NCBI GenBank assembly: GCA_002452815.1
Contig: DKFM01000024.1
Coordinates: 14,984-78,983, forward strand
Direction of reading: 5' to 3'
Length of the DNA: 64,000 bases
Source of the DNA: Rhodobacteraceae bacterium UBA6796
GTDB lineage: Bacteria; Pseudomonadota; Alphaproteobacteria; Rhodobacterales; Rhodobacteraceae
Position numbers and translations under genes: made by a program. Position 1 is the stretch's first letter, and each line of letters begins with the position of its first letter. Below the pieces are notes generated by a model. It saw only the letters and a program-made list of their open reading frames with translations. It was not told the origin of the DNA and made no database searches. Shown one piece after another: positions 8,874 to 17,209 of this stretch.

Positions 8874-9819
8874 AAACCTCTTCCAGGGTGCAGCTGCGCA
8901 GCAGATGCTTCACGGCGCGCTCTGTGCCCAGATCTGTCGCCGGGGTCATCACCGTTGCGGCGGCCGCCGAAGACCCCCAGCGCAGCGCTTCGGGCAGGGG
9001 CAGGCCGCGCCCGCGGGCCAGCACGAAGGCAGCGACAAAACTGTCGCCGGCGCCGACCTTGGAAACCACCTTGTCCGGCACGGATTGTGCCACCCAGCGG
9101 GTCTGATCGGTGGCCAGAACGTTGCCATCCGCCCCCCGCGCGACGATCACCGCATGGGCCAGACCGCGCCGCACCAGACTTTGCGCGAAGTCGGCGCTGT
9201 CCTTGCGGGTGGGCAGCGGGTGGCCTGCCAGCTCTTCGGCCTCCAGATCATCCATCCGCAGCACGTCGGCGGGTTTTGCGCCTGCCTCCAGCAGCTTGTG
9301 CAGCGCCTTGCCCGAGGTGTCGAGGAAGAATTGCGCACGGGTGCGGGCAATGCGGGTGGCCAGCCGCGCGGGGAAGTCATCGGGCACGCCGGGTGGCTGG
9401 CTGCCGGACAGGACGACGATGCCGTTTTCGGGCGCGGCCTTGCCGATGCGATGCAACGCCTTGCTCACGTCGCGTGGCGTCCAGTCCGGGCCGGGCATGA
9501 CGAAGCGATACTGCTCGCCGGTGGAGTCGTCTGTCACCGTCAGGCTCTGGCGGGTTTCGCCGGGGGCCGGGAAGGGCGCCAGGCCGATACCTGCCTCGGC
9601 CAGCAGATGCATCACCATGTCGCCTGTCGGCCCGCCAAGTGCCACGAAGGCGGTCGAATGCCCGCCCAAAGCCGAAAGCGCGCGGCTGACGTTGATGCCG
9701 CCGCCGCCCGGATCGGTCTCGGGGCGCGAGCAGCGCAGCTTGCGCTCGGGGGCGACATGATCGGCGCTGATCGACAGATCGACGGTGGGATTGAGCGTGA
9801 TGGTCAGGATCGAGGTCAT
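8872..9819 (-). CDS. pfkB: PfkB-family hexose-phosphate kinase (1-phosphofructokinase / Pfk-2 type)
   Basis: A 315-aa ribokinase-fold kinase. The chosen ATG at 9819 has AAGGA 7 bases upstream and gives MTSILTITLNPTVDLS, the typical N-terminus of the tagatose-6-P/fructose-phosphate kinase subgroup. It carries the substrate motif DPGGGGINVSRAL and the PfkB signature KVGAGDSFVAAFVLA with the catalytic Asp. Pfk-2-like enzymes phosphorylate fructose-6-phosphate and close relatives use fructose-1-phosphate; no PTS fructose gene is adjacent, so which substrate is unclear. Confidence 0.85.
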   Translation of the reverse strand: MTSILTITLNPTVDLSISADHVAPERKLRCSRPETDPGGGGINVSRALSALGGHSTAFVALGGPTGDMVMHLLAEAGIGLAPFPAPGETRQSLTVTDDSTGEQYRFVMPGPDWTPRDVSKALHRIGKAAPENGIVVLSGSQPPGVPDDFPARLATRIARTRAQFFLDTSGKALHKLLEAGAKPADVLRMDDLEAEELAGHPLPTRKDSADFAQSLVRRGLAHAVIVARGADGNVLATDQTRWVAQSVPDKVVSKVGAGDSFVAAFVLARGRGLPLPEALRWGSSAAAATVMTPATDLGTERAVKHLLRSCTLEEV

Positions 9820-10076
9820 GGTGTCCTTTTCTGCGCCGCGGCGGTAACGCCAGCATGACAGGTTCGCCACAGGGCGCCAAGGCCGGACCACGCAACCAAA
9901 CTGCCGAGCGCGGCGGAGACAGGCAATTCCGCTGCAGGGGGGCGAACTGACGCATAATCAGGCAGGCGGCGGACCCCTGCGCAGGTGCGCGCGAGGTTGC
10001 GACCGAATGGCCGGTTGCCCGGACCCGCGATCACAGCGTAGTGTGCGATCATCGACTGTCCTGACACGCAAGAGAC

Positions 10077-10505
10077 ATGCGCGCACGCCGAGCCTTTTCC
10101 AACCGCTTCCGGGCCCTGAGCTTTGCCCGGGCGCTGGCATTGGTGGCGATGCTTCTGCAGGCAGTGCTCTATGCCGAGCATGCCGGCGCCAGCGCGGTTG
10201 CGGCGGCAGGACATGCGCCGGATGGAACGCGGGGCGGATTTCTGCAGATCTGCACGGGCGAGGGTATCATCCTGATGCCGGTGGGTGGCGCCGAGCCTGC
10301 GTCACAGACCGGTGCCCATTCCAGTTGTCCGATCTGCACCAGCCCGGGCGCTTGCGGCTTCGACATGCCGCAGGCCAGTGCTGCGGTGGCGTTCCAGCCT
10401 GCCGTTTTTGCGCCGGTTGCGCGGCGCGTCGAGGTGCCTGCACCCGTCAGTCTGCGTCTGGTCGGACTGGGCCAGATCCGCGCGCCCCCGCATCCGCTTT
10501 CCTGA
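10077..10505 (+). CDS. Small membrane/secreted protein with CPIC motif (DUF2946-like), copper cluster
   Basis: A 142-aa protein with one N-terminal hydrophobic segment (residues 15-34) and a conserved-looking HSSCPICTSPGACGF region near 82-96. The layout resembles DUF2946 proteins found beside copper-handling genes, but I cannot confirm the family. It is the first gene of a same-strand run with two NosL proteins and an ABC system, with 116 bp to the next gene. The Cys and His residues could hold a metal. Function is otherwise unknown. Confidence 0.6.
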   Translation: MRARRAFSNRFRALSFARALALVAMLLQAVLYAEHAGASAVAAAGHAPDGTRGGFLQICTGEGIILMPVGGAEPASQTGAHSSCPICTSPGACGFDMPQASAAVAFQPAVFAPVARRVEVPAPVSLRLVGLGQIRAPPHPLS

Positions 10506-10621
10506 ACGATCGGGCCGCACGGGCAGTCCGCCCCGGCCTGAACCTTCCACATCGTCGCCCAAGACCCCGTGCCTTGCTGCGCGCGCGGCTTCGGTTGACC
10601 CCCTTCAGGAAAGATAACTCC

Positions 10622-11221
10622 ATGAAACGTCGTAATTTTCTTCTGACCACTTCGACCGGCATGCTGTTTGCCGCTGCAGGCACTGCGCAGGCGCAGGAAA
10701 AAATGGTCATGCCCTGGGACTGGACCGATGAGAACGGGCTGGCCCGGTTTCTGAAGGTCGATCCGAACCCGCTGGAAAACGAGTTCGAGAAATACCCGCG
10801 CTGCCCCTATTGCGGCATGGTGCGCAAGATGTTCAGCCAGACGCGCCACCTGATCGTTTACGATGACGACACCGTGGACGGCACCTGCTCGCTGCATTGC
10901 GCGGCGATCAGCCTGTCGCTGAACCTCGATCGCGGGCCCAAGACCATCTATGCGGGGGACGCGGGCGCCGAGGACGAGGTGAAGCCCTTGGTCGATGTCG
11001 AACAGGCGACCTATGTGATCGACCCGTCCAAGCCGGGCACCATGGCGGCCGTGTCGAAATACGCCTACGCCGACAAGGCCAAGGCAGAGGCTGCAATGGT
11101 CGAGGGCGCCGAAATGACCGATTTCAACGGGGCGCTGGTGCGCAGCTATGCGGACATGGCGCAAGACACCATCAACATCCGCGCGCGCCGCGCCGAGCGC
11201 CGCGCGCGCGCCGGAAACTGA
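10622..11221 (+). CDS. NosL-family copper-binding protein (first copy)
   Basis: A 199-aa periplasmic protein. It starts at ATG 10622 with a Tat/Sec-like leader (MKRRNFLLTTSTGMLF... ending near AQAQ). The mature part has the NosL motif CPYCGM (C61, C64, M66), then His76 and GTCSLHCA (C89, H92, C93). NosL proteins bind Cu(I) and serve nitrous oxide reductase maturation, but no nosZ is present in this window. It is followed 65 bp later by a second NosL and an ABC system, suggesting a broader copper-delivery role. Confidence 0.85.
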   Translation: MKRRNFLLTTSTGMLFAAAGTAQAQEKMVMPWDWTDENGLARFLKVDPNPLENEFEKYPRCPYCGMVRKMFSQTRHLIVYDDDTVDGTCSLHCAAISLSLNLDRGPKTIYAGDAGAEDEVKPLVDVEQATYVIDPSKPGTMAAVSKYAYADKAKAEAAMVEGAEMTDFNGALVRSYADMAQDTINIRARRAERRARAGN

Positions 11222-11286
11222 GGCCACGCGCCTTTGGCCCGCCCCGGTCGTGCATCGGGGCGGGCGCAACCGATAGGAGAGAGCCG

Positions 11287-11841
11287 ATGTGCGACCATTC
11301 CGACTGCACCCATGCGCCGCGCCCCGACCGGCGAAAACTTCTGGCTGCGCTGCCGTTTGGCGCGGCACTGCTGTGGCTGGGCACGGGGCTGCGCCCTGCC
11401 CATGCCGACGCCCCCCCCGTCGATCTGCCGCCGCCCGGCCCGCGCGATACCTGCCCGGTTTGCGGCATGTTCGTGGCGAAATATCCCGAATGGGTCGCCA
11501 CCATCCTGTTTGCCGACGGCACGGCGGTGCATTTCGACGGCGCCAAGGATTTCTTCAAATATCTGCGGGACATGCAGAAATATGCCCCCGACCGCAGCCC
11601 CGATCAGATCGCGGCCATGGGCGTGACCGAATATTACGGGCTGGCCCGGGTCGACGCGCGCACGGCGCTTTATAGCGTCGGATCGGACGTTCTGGGCCCG
11701 ATGGGGCACGAGTTGGTGCCGCTGGCCAATGACGCGGATGCCGCCGATTTCACCCGCGATCACAAGGGCCGCAAGCTTCTGGCCTTTGACGAGGTGGCGC
11801 TGCCGCTTTTGGCCGATCTGGATCAGGGGCATTTTGAATGA
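11287..11841 (+). CDS. nosL: NosL-family copper-binding protein (second copy) with Cys/His-rich N-terminus
   Basis: A 184-aa NosL-type protein closer to the canonical family: DTCPVCGMFVAKYPEWVATI (C56, C59, M61) and HFDGAKDFFKYL. Unusually, the signal segment (DRRKLLAALPFGAALLW) is preceded by MCDHSDCTHAPRP, with two Cys and two His. If not removed, this would sit in the cytoplasm as an extra metal site. The gene overlaps the next one by ATGA. Function, by family, is Cu(I) handling outside the cytoplasm. Confidence 0.85.
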   Translation: MCDHSDCTHAPRPDRRKLLAALPFGAALLWLGTGLRPAHADAPPVDLPPPGPRDTCPVCGMFVAKYPEWVATILFADGTAVHFDGAKDFFKYLRDMQKYAPDRSPDQIAAMGVTEYYGLARVDARTALYSVGSDVLGPMGHELVPLANDADAADFTRDHKGRKLLAFDEVALPLLADLDQGHFE

Positions 11842-12182
11842 AGCCAGCGGCGGGCCTGCGGCGCAGCAGCGTTGTTTTCGCGCTGATCGGCGCGCTTGCG
11901 CTGATGCTGGCGCTGGAAGTCGCGCATGCCGCCTGGCGCGCCCCGGCCGAGGCACGGCGGATCGCCGCCTCGGCCGGTCTGGTGCGCAGCCTGGGTCTGA
12001 CCGACCTCGCGCTGTTCACCGAGGCCCGCTATGCCCGCCACCCCGCGCTGGCCGATCTGCACAGCGCGTTTCAGGATAACCCGATGTCTTTCGAACATTT
12101 CCCCTCGGGCAGCTTCGTGCCGCTGCCCCATGCGCTGCCTGCCAGCGCGCTGGGGTTCAGTGCCGACGAGGTGAGCCGATGA
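11838..12182 (+). CDS. Short membrane-anchored protein of the NosL-ABC cluster
   Basis: A 114-aa protein with a single N-terminal hydrophobic segment (about residues 9-33), then a soluble part ending in SFVPLPHALPASALGFSADEVSR. I do not recognise a family. It overlaps nosL upstream and the FtsX permease gene downstream by ATGA at both ends, so it is translated with them and probably belongs to the same complex. It has two His and no Cys in its soluble part. Confidence 0.7.
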   Translation: MKPAAGLRRSSVVFALIGALALMLALEVAHAAWRAPAEARRIAASAGLVRSLGLTDLALFTEARYARHPALADLHSAFQDNPMSFEHFPSGSFVPLPHALPASALGFSADEVSR

Positions 12183-13321
12183 CCCCCTTCCTGCGCCGTC
12201 AGCGCGCACTGGCCGATTACACCCTTGCCGCGCTGGCCCGCCGCCGCGGCAAGAACCTGGCGCTGGTGGTGATCTTCTCGGTCATCGTCTTCGTCGTGGC
12301 CTCGGCGATGCTGTTTTCCGCGGCCCTGCAGCGCGAGGCCGATCTGGTGCTGGCCGAGGCGCCCGAACTGATCGTGCAGCAGCTGGTGCTGGGGAGGCAG
12401 GATCTGATCGCGGAAACCGAGATCGCCAAACTGACCGCCATTCGCGGCGTGACCGCGGCCAAGGGGCGGTTGTGGGGGTATTTCTATGACCGGATCAGCG
12501 GTGCCAATTATACCGTGATGGTGCCTGACGATCCGGCGATGATGCCCGAGCCGGGCACGGTGGCGGTGGGCGAAGGCATCCCGCGGGCGCGCGGCTTCAC
12601 CTTTGCGCAGGCGCCGCTGTTCCTGAGCCGCTGGCCGGGCGAGTTGCAGAAATTCGCCGTGGCGCGGACCTTCGACAGCGATTCCGCGCTGGTCTCCAGC
12701 GATCTGGTGCTGATGGCCGAGTCCGATTTCCGGCGCTTTTTCGAGGTGCCGCCCGGGGTTTATACCGACATCGCGGTGTCGATCCGCAATCCACGCGAAA
12801 TCGCGACGATTGTCGAGAAAGCCACCCGCGCCATGCCCGCCGCGCGGTTCGTGACACGCGACGACATTGCCCGCACCTATCAAAAACTGTTTTCTTGGCG
12901 CGAGGGCCTGCTGGTGGCGCTGGCCGGGGCGGCGATCCTCGCCTTCGCGATCTTTGCCGCCGAAAAGGCCTCGGGTCTGTCGGCGGAAGAGGCGCGCGAG
13001 ATCGGCGTGCTCAAGGCGATCGGCTGGGACAGTTCGGACGTGATCGCGATGAAGCTGTGGGAAGGGGCGCTGATCGCGATTGGCGCCTTCCTGATCGGCA
13101 CGGTGGCGGCCTATCTGCATGTGTTCGGGACGGGCGCGGCGCTGTTTGCGCCGGTGCTGAAGGGGTGGTCGGTGATCTACCCCGATTTCCGGCTGGCGCC
13201 GCAGATCGACGGGATGCAGCTGACCGCGTTGTTTCTGATTACCGTGGTGCCCTATGTGGCCGCCACACTGGTGCCGATCTGGCGCGCGGCCTCGGCCGAC
13301 CCTGACCAGATCATGCGCTGA
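12179..13321 (+). CDS. FtsX-type ABC transporter permease
   Basis: A 380-aa permease of the MacB/FtsX/LolC type VII ABC superfamily. It has one N-terminal helix (about 28-50), a periplasmic domain of about 180 residues and three C-terminal helices (about 240-262, 298-320, 345-368). The coupling motif EEAREIGVLKAIGWDSSDVIAMKLWEG is typical of FtsX domains. Members of this superfamily move lipoproteins, peptides or lipids, or transmit force, rather than importing solutes. It partners with the ATPase at 13334. Confidence 0.88.
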   Translation: MTPFLRRQRALADYTLAALARRRGKNLALVVIFSVIVFVVASAMLFSAALQREADLVLAEAPELIVQQLVLGRQDLIAETEIAKLTAIRGVTAAKGRLWGYFYDRISGANYTVMVPDDPAMMPEPGTVAVGEGIPRARGFTFAQAPLFLSRWPGELQKFAVARTFDSDSALVSSDLVLMAESDFRRFFEVPPGVYTDIAVSIRNPREIATIVEKATRAMPAARFVTRDDIARTYQKLFSWREGLLVALAGAAILAFAIFAAEKASGLSAEEAREIGVLKAIGWDSSDVIAMKLWEGALIAIGAFLIGTVAAYLHVFGTGAALFAPVLKGWSVIYPDFRLAPQIDGMQLTALFLITVVPYVAATLVPIWRAASADPDQIMR

Positions 13322-13333
13322 AAGGGCCCTGTG

Positions 13334-14014
13334 ATGATTTCTCTGCAATCCGTCAGCAAGCTTTACAACGAAGGCCGCCCGAACGAGGTGCAGGCGCTTC
13401 GCGACATCGACCTTGAAATCGCGCCCCGGGCGGTGACCGTGTTCAAGGGGCCGTCGGGGTCGGGCAAGACAACGCTTTTGTCGATCGTCGGCTGCATGGC
13501 GCGGCCATCGACCGGGCGGGTCTTTGTCGACGGGCAGATGGTGTCGGGCCTGCCCGAGAAATTCCTGACCGAACAGCGCCGCACGACCTTTGGCTTCGTA
13601 TTCCAGCGGTTCAACCTGATCCGGGGCCTGAGCGTTCTGGAAAACGTGATGCTGCCTGCGGTGCCGCTGGGCCCTGACCATGCCGCGCTGAGGCGGCGCG
13701 CGCTGGACCGGCTGGAACAACTGGGGCTGGGCGCCAAGGCCGATATGAAGGTCGAATATCTGTCGGGCGGTGAAACCCAGCGCGCCGCCATCGCCCGCGC
13801 GCTGATCAACGATGCGCGCATCCTGATCGCGGACGAGCCGACGGCGAACCTGGACACCGAACTGACGCATCGCTTTCTGGAGATCGTGGCTGCCCTGCGC
13901 GACGAAGGCCGCACGGTCATCATGACCAGCCACGACCCCCGCATCTGGGAGGCGGATATGGTCAACGCGGTGATCGAGATGCAGGACGGGCGGATCAGCG
14001 GGGCCTTCGCATGA
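13334..14014 (+). CDS. ABC transporter ATP-binding protein (LolD/MacB type)
   Basis: A 226-aa ATPase. I take ATG 13334 rather than the GTG at 13331; AAAGGG lies 7-8 bases upstream. It has Walker A GPSGSGKTT, the Q-loop GFVFQRFNLI, signature LSGGETQR (E in place of the usual Q), Walker B ILIADEPT and the switch His in TSHD. It is of the LolD/MacB/FtsE class that pairs with FtsX-type permeases. It overlaps the next gene by ATGA. Confidence 0.92.
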   Translation: MISLQSVSKLYNEGRPNEVQALRDIDLEIAPRAVTVFKGPSGSGKTTLLSIVGCMARPSTGRVFVDGQMVSGLPEKFLTEQRRTTFGFVFQRFNLIRGLSVLENVMLPAVPLGPDHAALRRRALDRLEQLGLGAKADMKVEYLSGGETQRAAIARALINDARILIADEPTANLDTELTHRFLEIVAALRDEGRTVIMTSHDPRIWEADMVNAVIEMQDGRISGAFA

Positions 14015-15009
14015 TCTTTCAGACCCCGATCCTGGCGCTGCTGCTGGTGTCGCTGCTGGCCAGCCTCGTGGCCGTCTGGAGCGGCTGGTTCGGGCTGCGC
14101 GTGTTGGCGCGCTGGAACCTTGCGTCGGGCAGTCGGGCGCAGTTGCAGATGGAACGGCTGACCGAACTGGTCTCGACGCTGTTTCGCTTCGTGATGCTGG
14201 CCGAACTGGTGGCGCTGCTGTTGTTCGTGTTCAATGCCGACCGGATGGCGAGCCTGTTCGTGGGTGCGATGTGCGCGGTCGGCACGCTGAACGTCAACCC
14301 CTACGGCTTCCCGGCGCTTTACGCGAAGATCGCGGTGTTCTTCGCCGCGGCCGTCTGGCTGATGCTGGACCGCGCCGACCGGATGGGCCGCGACTTCCCG
14401 CTGACCCGGGTGAAGTATGTGGCCCTTGTCGGGATTGCACCGCTGGTCCTGCTCAGCGCGGGGCTGGAGCTGACCTATTTCCTGAACCTGCGCACCGATG
14501 TCATCACCTCGTGCTGTTCGAAACTGTTCACGCCGGTGAACCCCAACCTCGCGGCAGAGCTGAGCGGGCTGAGCCCGGGCGCGGCGCTGTGGTTGTTGGG
14601 CGGCAGTGGGGCGGCGGTGGTGCTGGCCGGGGCGGGGGCGCTGATCCGGCGGCGCGGCGCGCAGGGCTTCGCGCTGGCCGGGGCGGTGCTGTTCGGGGTG
14701 GCGATCGCGGCGATCATCTCGGTCGTGTCGTCCTATATCTATGAACATCCGAACCACCATTGCCCGTTCTGCATCCTGAAACCCGAATACGGCTACTATG
14801 GCTATGCGCTTTACGGGCCGCTGTTCGCGGGCACGGCGCTGGCGCTGTCGGCGGGCGTCTTGCAGGGCTTTGCCCGGGTGCCGAGCCTGACGGGCGTCCT
14901 GCCCGCGCTGATCCGGCGGCAGATCTGGCTGTCCCTCGGGGCGTTCGCGCTGTTCGGGGTGGCGGTGATCTGGGCGATCGTCCGGTCGCAGCTGATCCTG
15001 TTCGGCTAA
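14011..15009 (+). CDS. Polytopic membrane protein with CC and HHCPFC motifs, NosL-ABC cluster
   Basis: A 332-aa integral membrane protein with eight or nine hydrophobic segments, not recognised by me as a named family. Cys168-Cys169 (TSCCSKLF) follow the helix near 135-158. His246, His249, His250, Cys251 and Cys254 (HPNHHCPFC) follow the helix near 220-242. The RRR at 213-215 between them marks the cytoplasmic side, so both Cys-containing loops should face the periplasm. They could form a Cu(I) site or a VKOR-like thiol pair. The gene is the last of the ATGA-coupled set. Confidence 0.75.
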   Translation: MIFQTPILALLLVSLLASLVAVWSGWFGLRVLARWNLASGSRAQLQMERLTELVSTLFRFVMLAELVALLLFVFNADRMASLFVGAMCAVGTLNVNPYGFPALYAKIAVFFAAAVWLMLDRADRMGRDFPLTRVKYVALVGIAPLVLLSAGLELTYFLNLRTDVITSCCSKLFTPVNPNLAAELSGLSPGAALWLLGGSGAAVVLAGAGALIRRRGAQGFALAGAVLFGVAIAAIISVVSSYIYEHPNHHCPFCILKPEYGYYGYALYGPLFAGTALALSAGVLQGFARVPSLTGVLPALIRRQIWLSLGAFALFGVAVIWAIVRSQLILFG

Positions 15010-15241
15010 GGATGCCGTAAGGGAATATCCTATTTGCGACATTCGGGTTGAAAAACGACACTTAACGTGGTCCAATCTGACCGCGCTCCGCAGGCGTGCC
15101 CGTTTTGGGTAGGCTACCGGGCCGTGTTGGCATGCCCGATGCGGCCCGTTCAGGCGGAGAAATCGCCCAATCGGGTGGTGACTTGAGCCTTGTGGCCGTC
15201 TGGCCGCGCCAAGAACAACCAACGAAACCGGGGGACTTCCC

Positions 15242-16252
15242 ATGACTATCCGCAAAATCGGCGCGCTGTGCGTCACTGGACTTATTGCTTCGACCGGCGC
15301 TGCAATGGCGGCCGACAGCTGCGGCCAGATCTCGCTGGCCGAAATGGACTGGGCTTCGGCCGAGCTGATGGCCAATGTCGACGCGATCATCCTGGAAGAA
15401 GGCTATGGCTGCGAGGTCGAGCTGGTGCCCGGCGCCACGACCACGACCTTCGCCTCGATGAACGAAAAGGGGCAGCCTGACGTGGCGCCCGAACTGTGGA
15501 TCAACGCGGTGCGTGACCCGCTGAAGGTCGCGAAAGACGCCGGCACGCTGGTCGCGCTCAATGCCGGGCCGATCACCGATCTGGGCGAGGGCTGGTGGGT
15601 CACCCCCGCCTTTGCGAAGGCGCATCCCGAACTGGACACGGTCGAGAAGATCCTCGAACACCCCGAGTTGTTCCCCTACAAGGAAGACGAAACCAAGGGC
15701 GCCTTCTACGGCTGTCCGGCGGGCTGGGGCTGCCAGTTGGTGAATGCCAACCTGTTCCGCGCCTTCAAGATGGAAGACAAGGGCTGGGTTCTGGTCGATC
15801 CGGGTTCGGCCGCGGGGCTGGACGGTGCGATGGCCAACGCGGTCGAACGCGGCGAGCCGTGGTTCGGCTATTACTGGTCGCCCACCGCGATCATCGGCAA
15901 ATACAACATGGTCATGCTGCCGTTCGAGGCCGAATGGGGCGGGCGTGACAACTGGGATGGCTGCATTGCCCTGTCCGAACAGGACTGCGCCGATCCGAAG
16001 CCGACCTCGTGGACGGTGTCCGAGGTGGAAACCGTCGTGACCGCCGAATTCATGGAAAAGGCCGGCCCCGCGCAAGAGTATTTCAAGAAGCGCGTGTTCC
16101 CGGGCGACGTGATGAACGCGATGCTGGTCTTCATGAGCGACAATCAGGCGACCGGCGAGGACGCGGCCTATGAATTCCTGGCCGAACATGCCGATGTCTG
16201 GACGCAGTGGGTCAGCCCCGAGATCGCCGACAAAGTGAAAAGCGCGCTTTAA
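15242..16252 (+). CDS. proX: Glycine betaine/proline ABC transporter, substrate-binding protein
   Basis: A 336-aa periplasmic binding protein with a signal peptide (residues 1-23, cut near AMA-ADS). The fold matches the OpuAC/ProX family: ISLAEMDWASAELMANVDAIILEEGYGCEVEL at the mature N-terminus, GWWVTPAFAK and the GYYWSPTAI segment. Four or more tryptophans could make the aromatic cage that binds quaternary amines. Permease and ATPase follow in order; a hairpin after the stop would raise its level over the membrane genes. Confidence 0.9.
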   Translation: MTIRKIGALCVTGLIASTGAAMAADSCGQISLAEMDWASAELMANVDAIILEEGYGCEVELVPGATTTTFASMNEKGQPDVAPELWINAVRDPLKVAKDAGTLVALNAGPITDLGEGWWVTPAFAKAHPELDTVEKILEHPELFPYKEDETKGAFYGCPAGWGCQLVNANLFRAFKMEDKGWVLVDPGSAAGLDGAMANAVERGEPWFGYYWSPTAIIGKYNMVMLPFEAEWGGRDNWDGCIALSEQDCADPKPTSWTVSEVETVVTAEFMEKAGPAQEYFKKRVFPGDVMNAMLVFMSDNQATGEDAAYEFLAEHADVWTQWVSPEIADKVKSAL

Positions 16253-16270
16253 GCGCCGGACCCGGTTTTC

Positions 16271-16301
16271 GCAGGCCCGTGCGCGATGCGTGCGGGCCTG
16301 T
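16271..16301 (+). promoter_or_regulatory. Intercistronic hairpin between proX and proW
   Basis: CAGGCCCG (16272-16279) pairs with CGGGCCTG (16293-16300) around a 13-base loop. There is no T-tract. Such hairpins after binding-protein genes commonly protect the upstream mRNA or partly terminate, giving more binding protein than permease. Confidence 0.5.
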
Positions 16302-16321
16302 GGCTGTTCAAAGGATAAGCT

Positions 16322-17209
16322 ATGGATTTCCTGACAGAATTTCCCTCTTTGGGCCGTCGTGACCTGAGCGCGCTGCGCCAGGCCATCGACGGCGCCTTCC
16401 GCAATTTCACCCGCGCCTATGGCGAGGGGATCGAGGCCTTCTTCGATCCGCTTCTGCGCTTCATGATCTGGTTCGAGCGGCTGCTGATCCATGCGCCCTG
16501 GCCCGTCGTGATCGCCGTGCTGGCGGGGCTGGCTTGGCTCGGCTCTCGGTCGTGGAAGATCACGGCAGGCACGGTCGCGGCCTTTCTGGCGATCGGCTGG
16601 CTCGGGATGTGGGAAAACACCATGTCGACGCTGGCGATCATCTCGGTCGCGACCTTCCTGTGCATCGCCATCGGCATTCCGATCGGCATTCTGATGGCGC
16701 GCTACAACCGCGCGCAGACGCTGATTACCCCGGTGCTGGACGTGATGCAGACGATCCCGTCCTTCGTCTATCTGATCCCGGTGGTGATGCTGCTGGGCAT
16801 CGGCAAGGTGCCCGGTCTGCTGGCGGTCTGTATCTATGCGCTGCCGCCCATCGTGCGGCTGACCAATCTGGGCATCCGCCTTGTCGATACCGAGGTTCTG
16901 GAAGCCGCCACCGCCTTTGGCGCGTCGACCCGCGAAAAGCTCTGGGGGGTGCAGATCCCGCTGGCGCTGCCCAACATCTTTGCCGGTGTGAACCAGACGA
17001 TCATGATGGCGCTGTCGATGGTTGTGATTGCCTCGATGATCGGGGTGCAGGGGCTGGGCGTGCCGGTGCTGCGCGCGATTTCGAACCAGTATCTTGCGCT
17101 TGGCCTGATGAACGGGCTGGCGATTGTCGCGCTCGCGATCATCTTCGACCGCGTCAGCCAGACCTATGGCAAACGCCTGCAAAGCTACAAGGATCAGGGC
17201 CATGGCTGA
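16322..17209 (+). CDS. proW: Glycine betaine/proline ABC transporter permease
   Basis: A 295-aa inner-membrane permease of the OpuAB/ProW type. It has about six helices and the EAA loop EAATAFGASTREKLWGVQIPLALP, which contacts the ATPase. The N-terminal 80 residues are soluble, as in other ProW proteins. AAAGGA lies 6 bases before the ATG. Its stop overlaps the proV start by 8 bases. Confidence 0.92.
   Translation: MDFLTEFPSLGRRDLSALRQAIDGAFRNFTRAYGEGIEAFFDPLLRFMIWFERLLIHAPWPVVIAVLAGLAWLGSRSWKITAGTVAAFLAIGWLGMWENTMSTLAIISVATFLCIAIGIPIGILMARYNRAQTLITPVLDVMQTIPSFVYLIPVVMLLGIGKVPGLLAVCIYALPPIVRLTNLGIRLVDTEVLEAATAFGASTREKLWGVQIPLALPNIFAGVNQTIMMALSMVVIASMIGVQGLGVPVLRAISNQYLALGLMNGLAIVALAIIFDRVSQTYGKRLQSYKDQGHG

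Noticed and set aside
9820-10076. 257-bp gap before the copper cluster as an FNR-controlled promoter
   Set aside because: CTGACGCATAATCAG looks FNR-like but the spacer is 5 bases instead of 4 and the flanks do not match.
12071-15390. Long - strand open frames opposite the NosL-ABC genes
   Set aside because: No start signals or family motifs; the + strand genes have clear domains and ATGA coupling.
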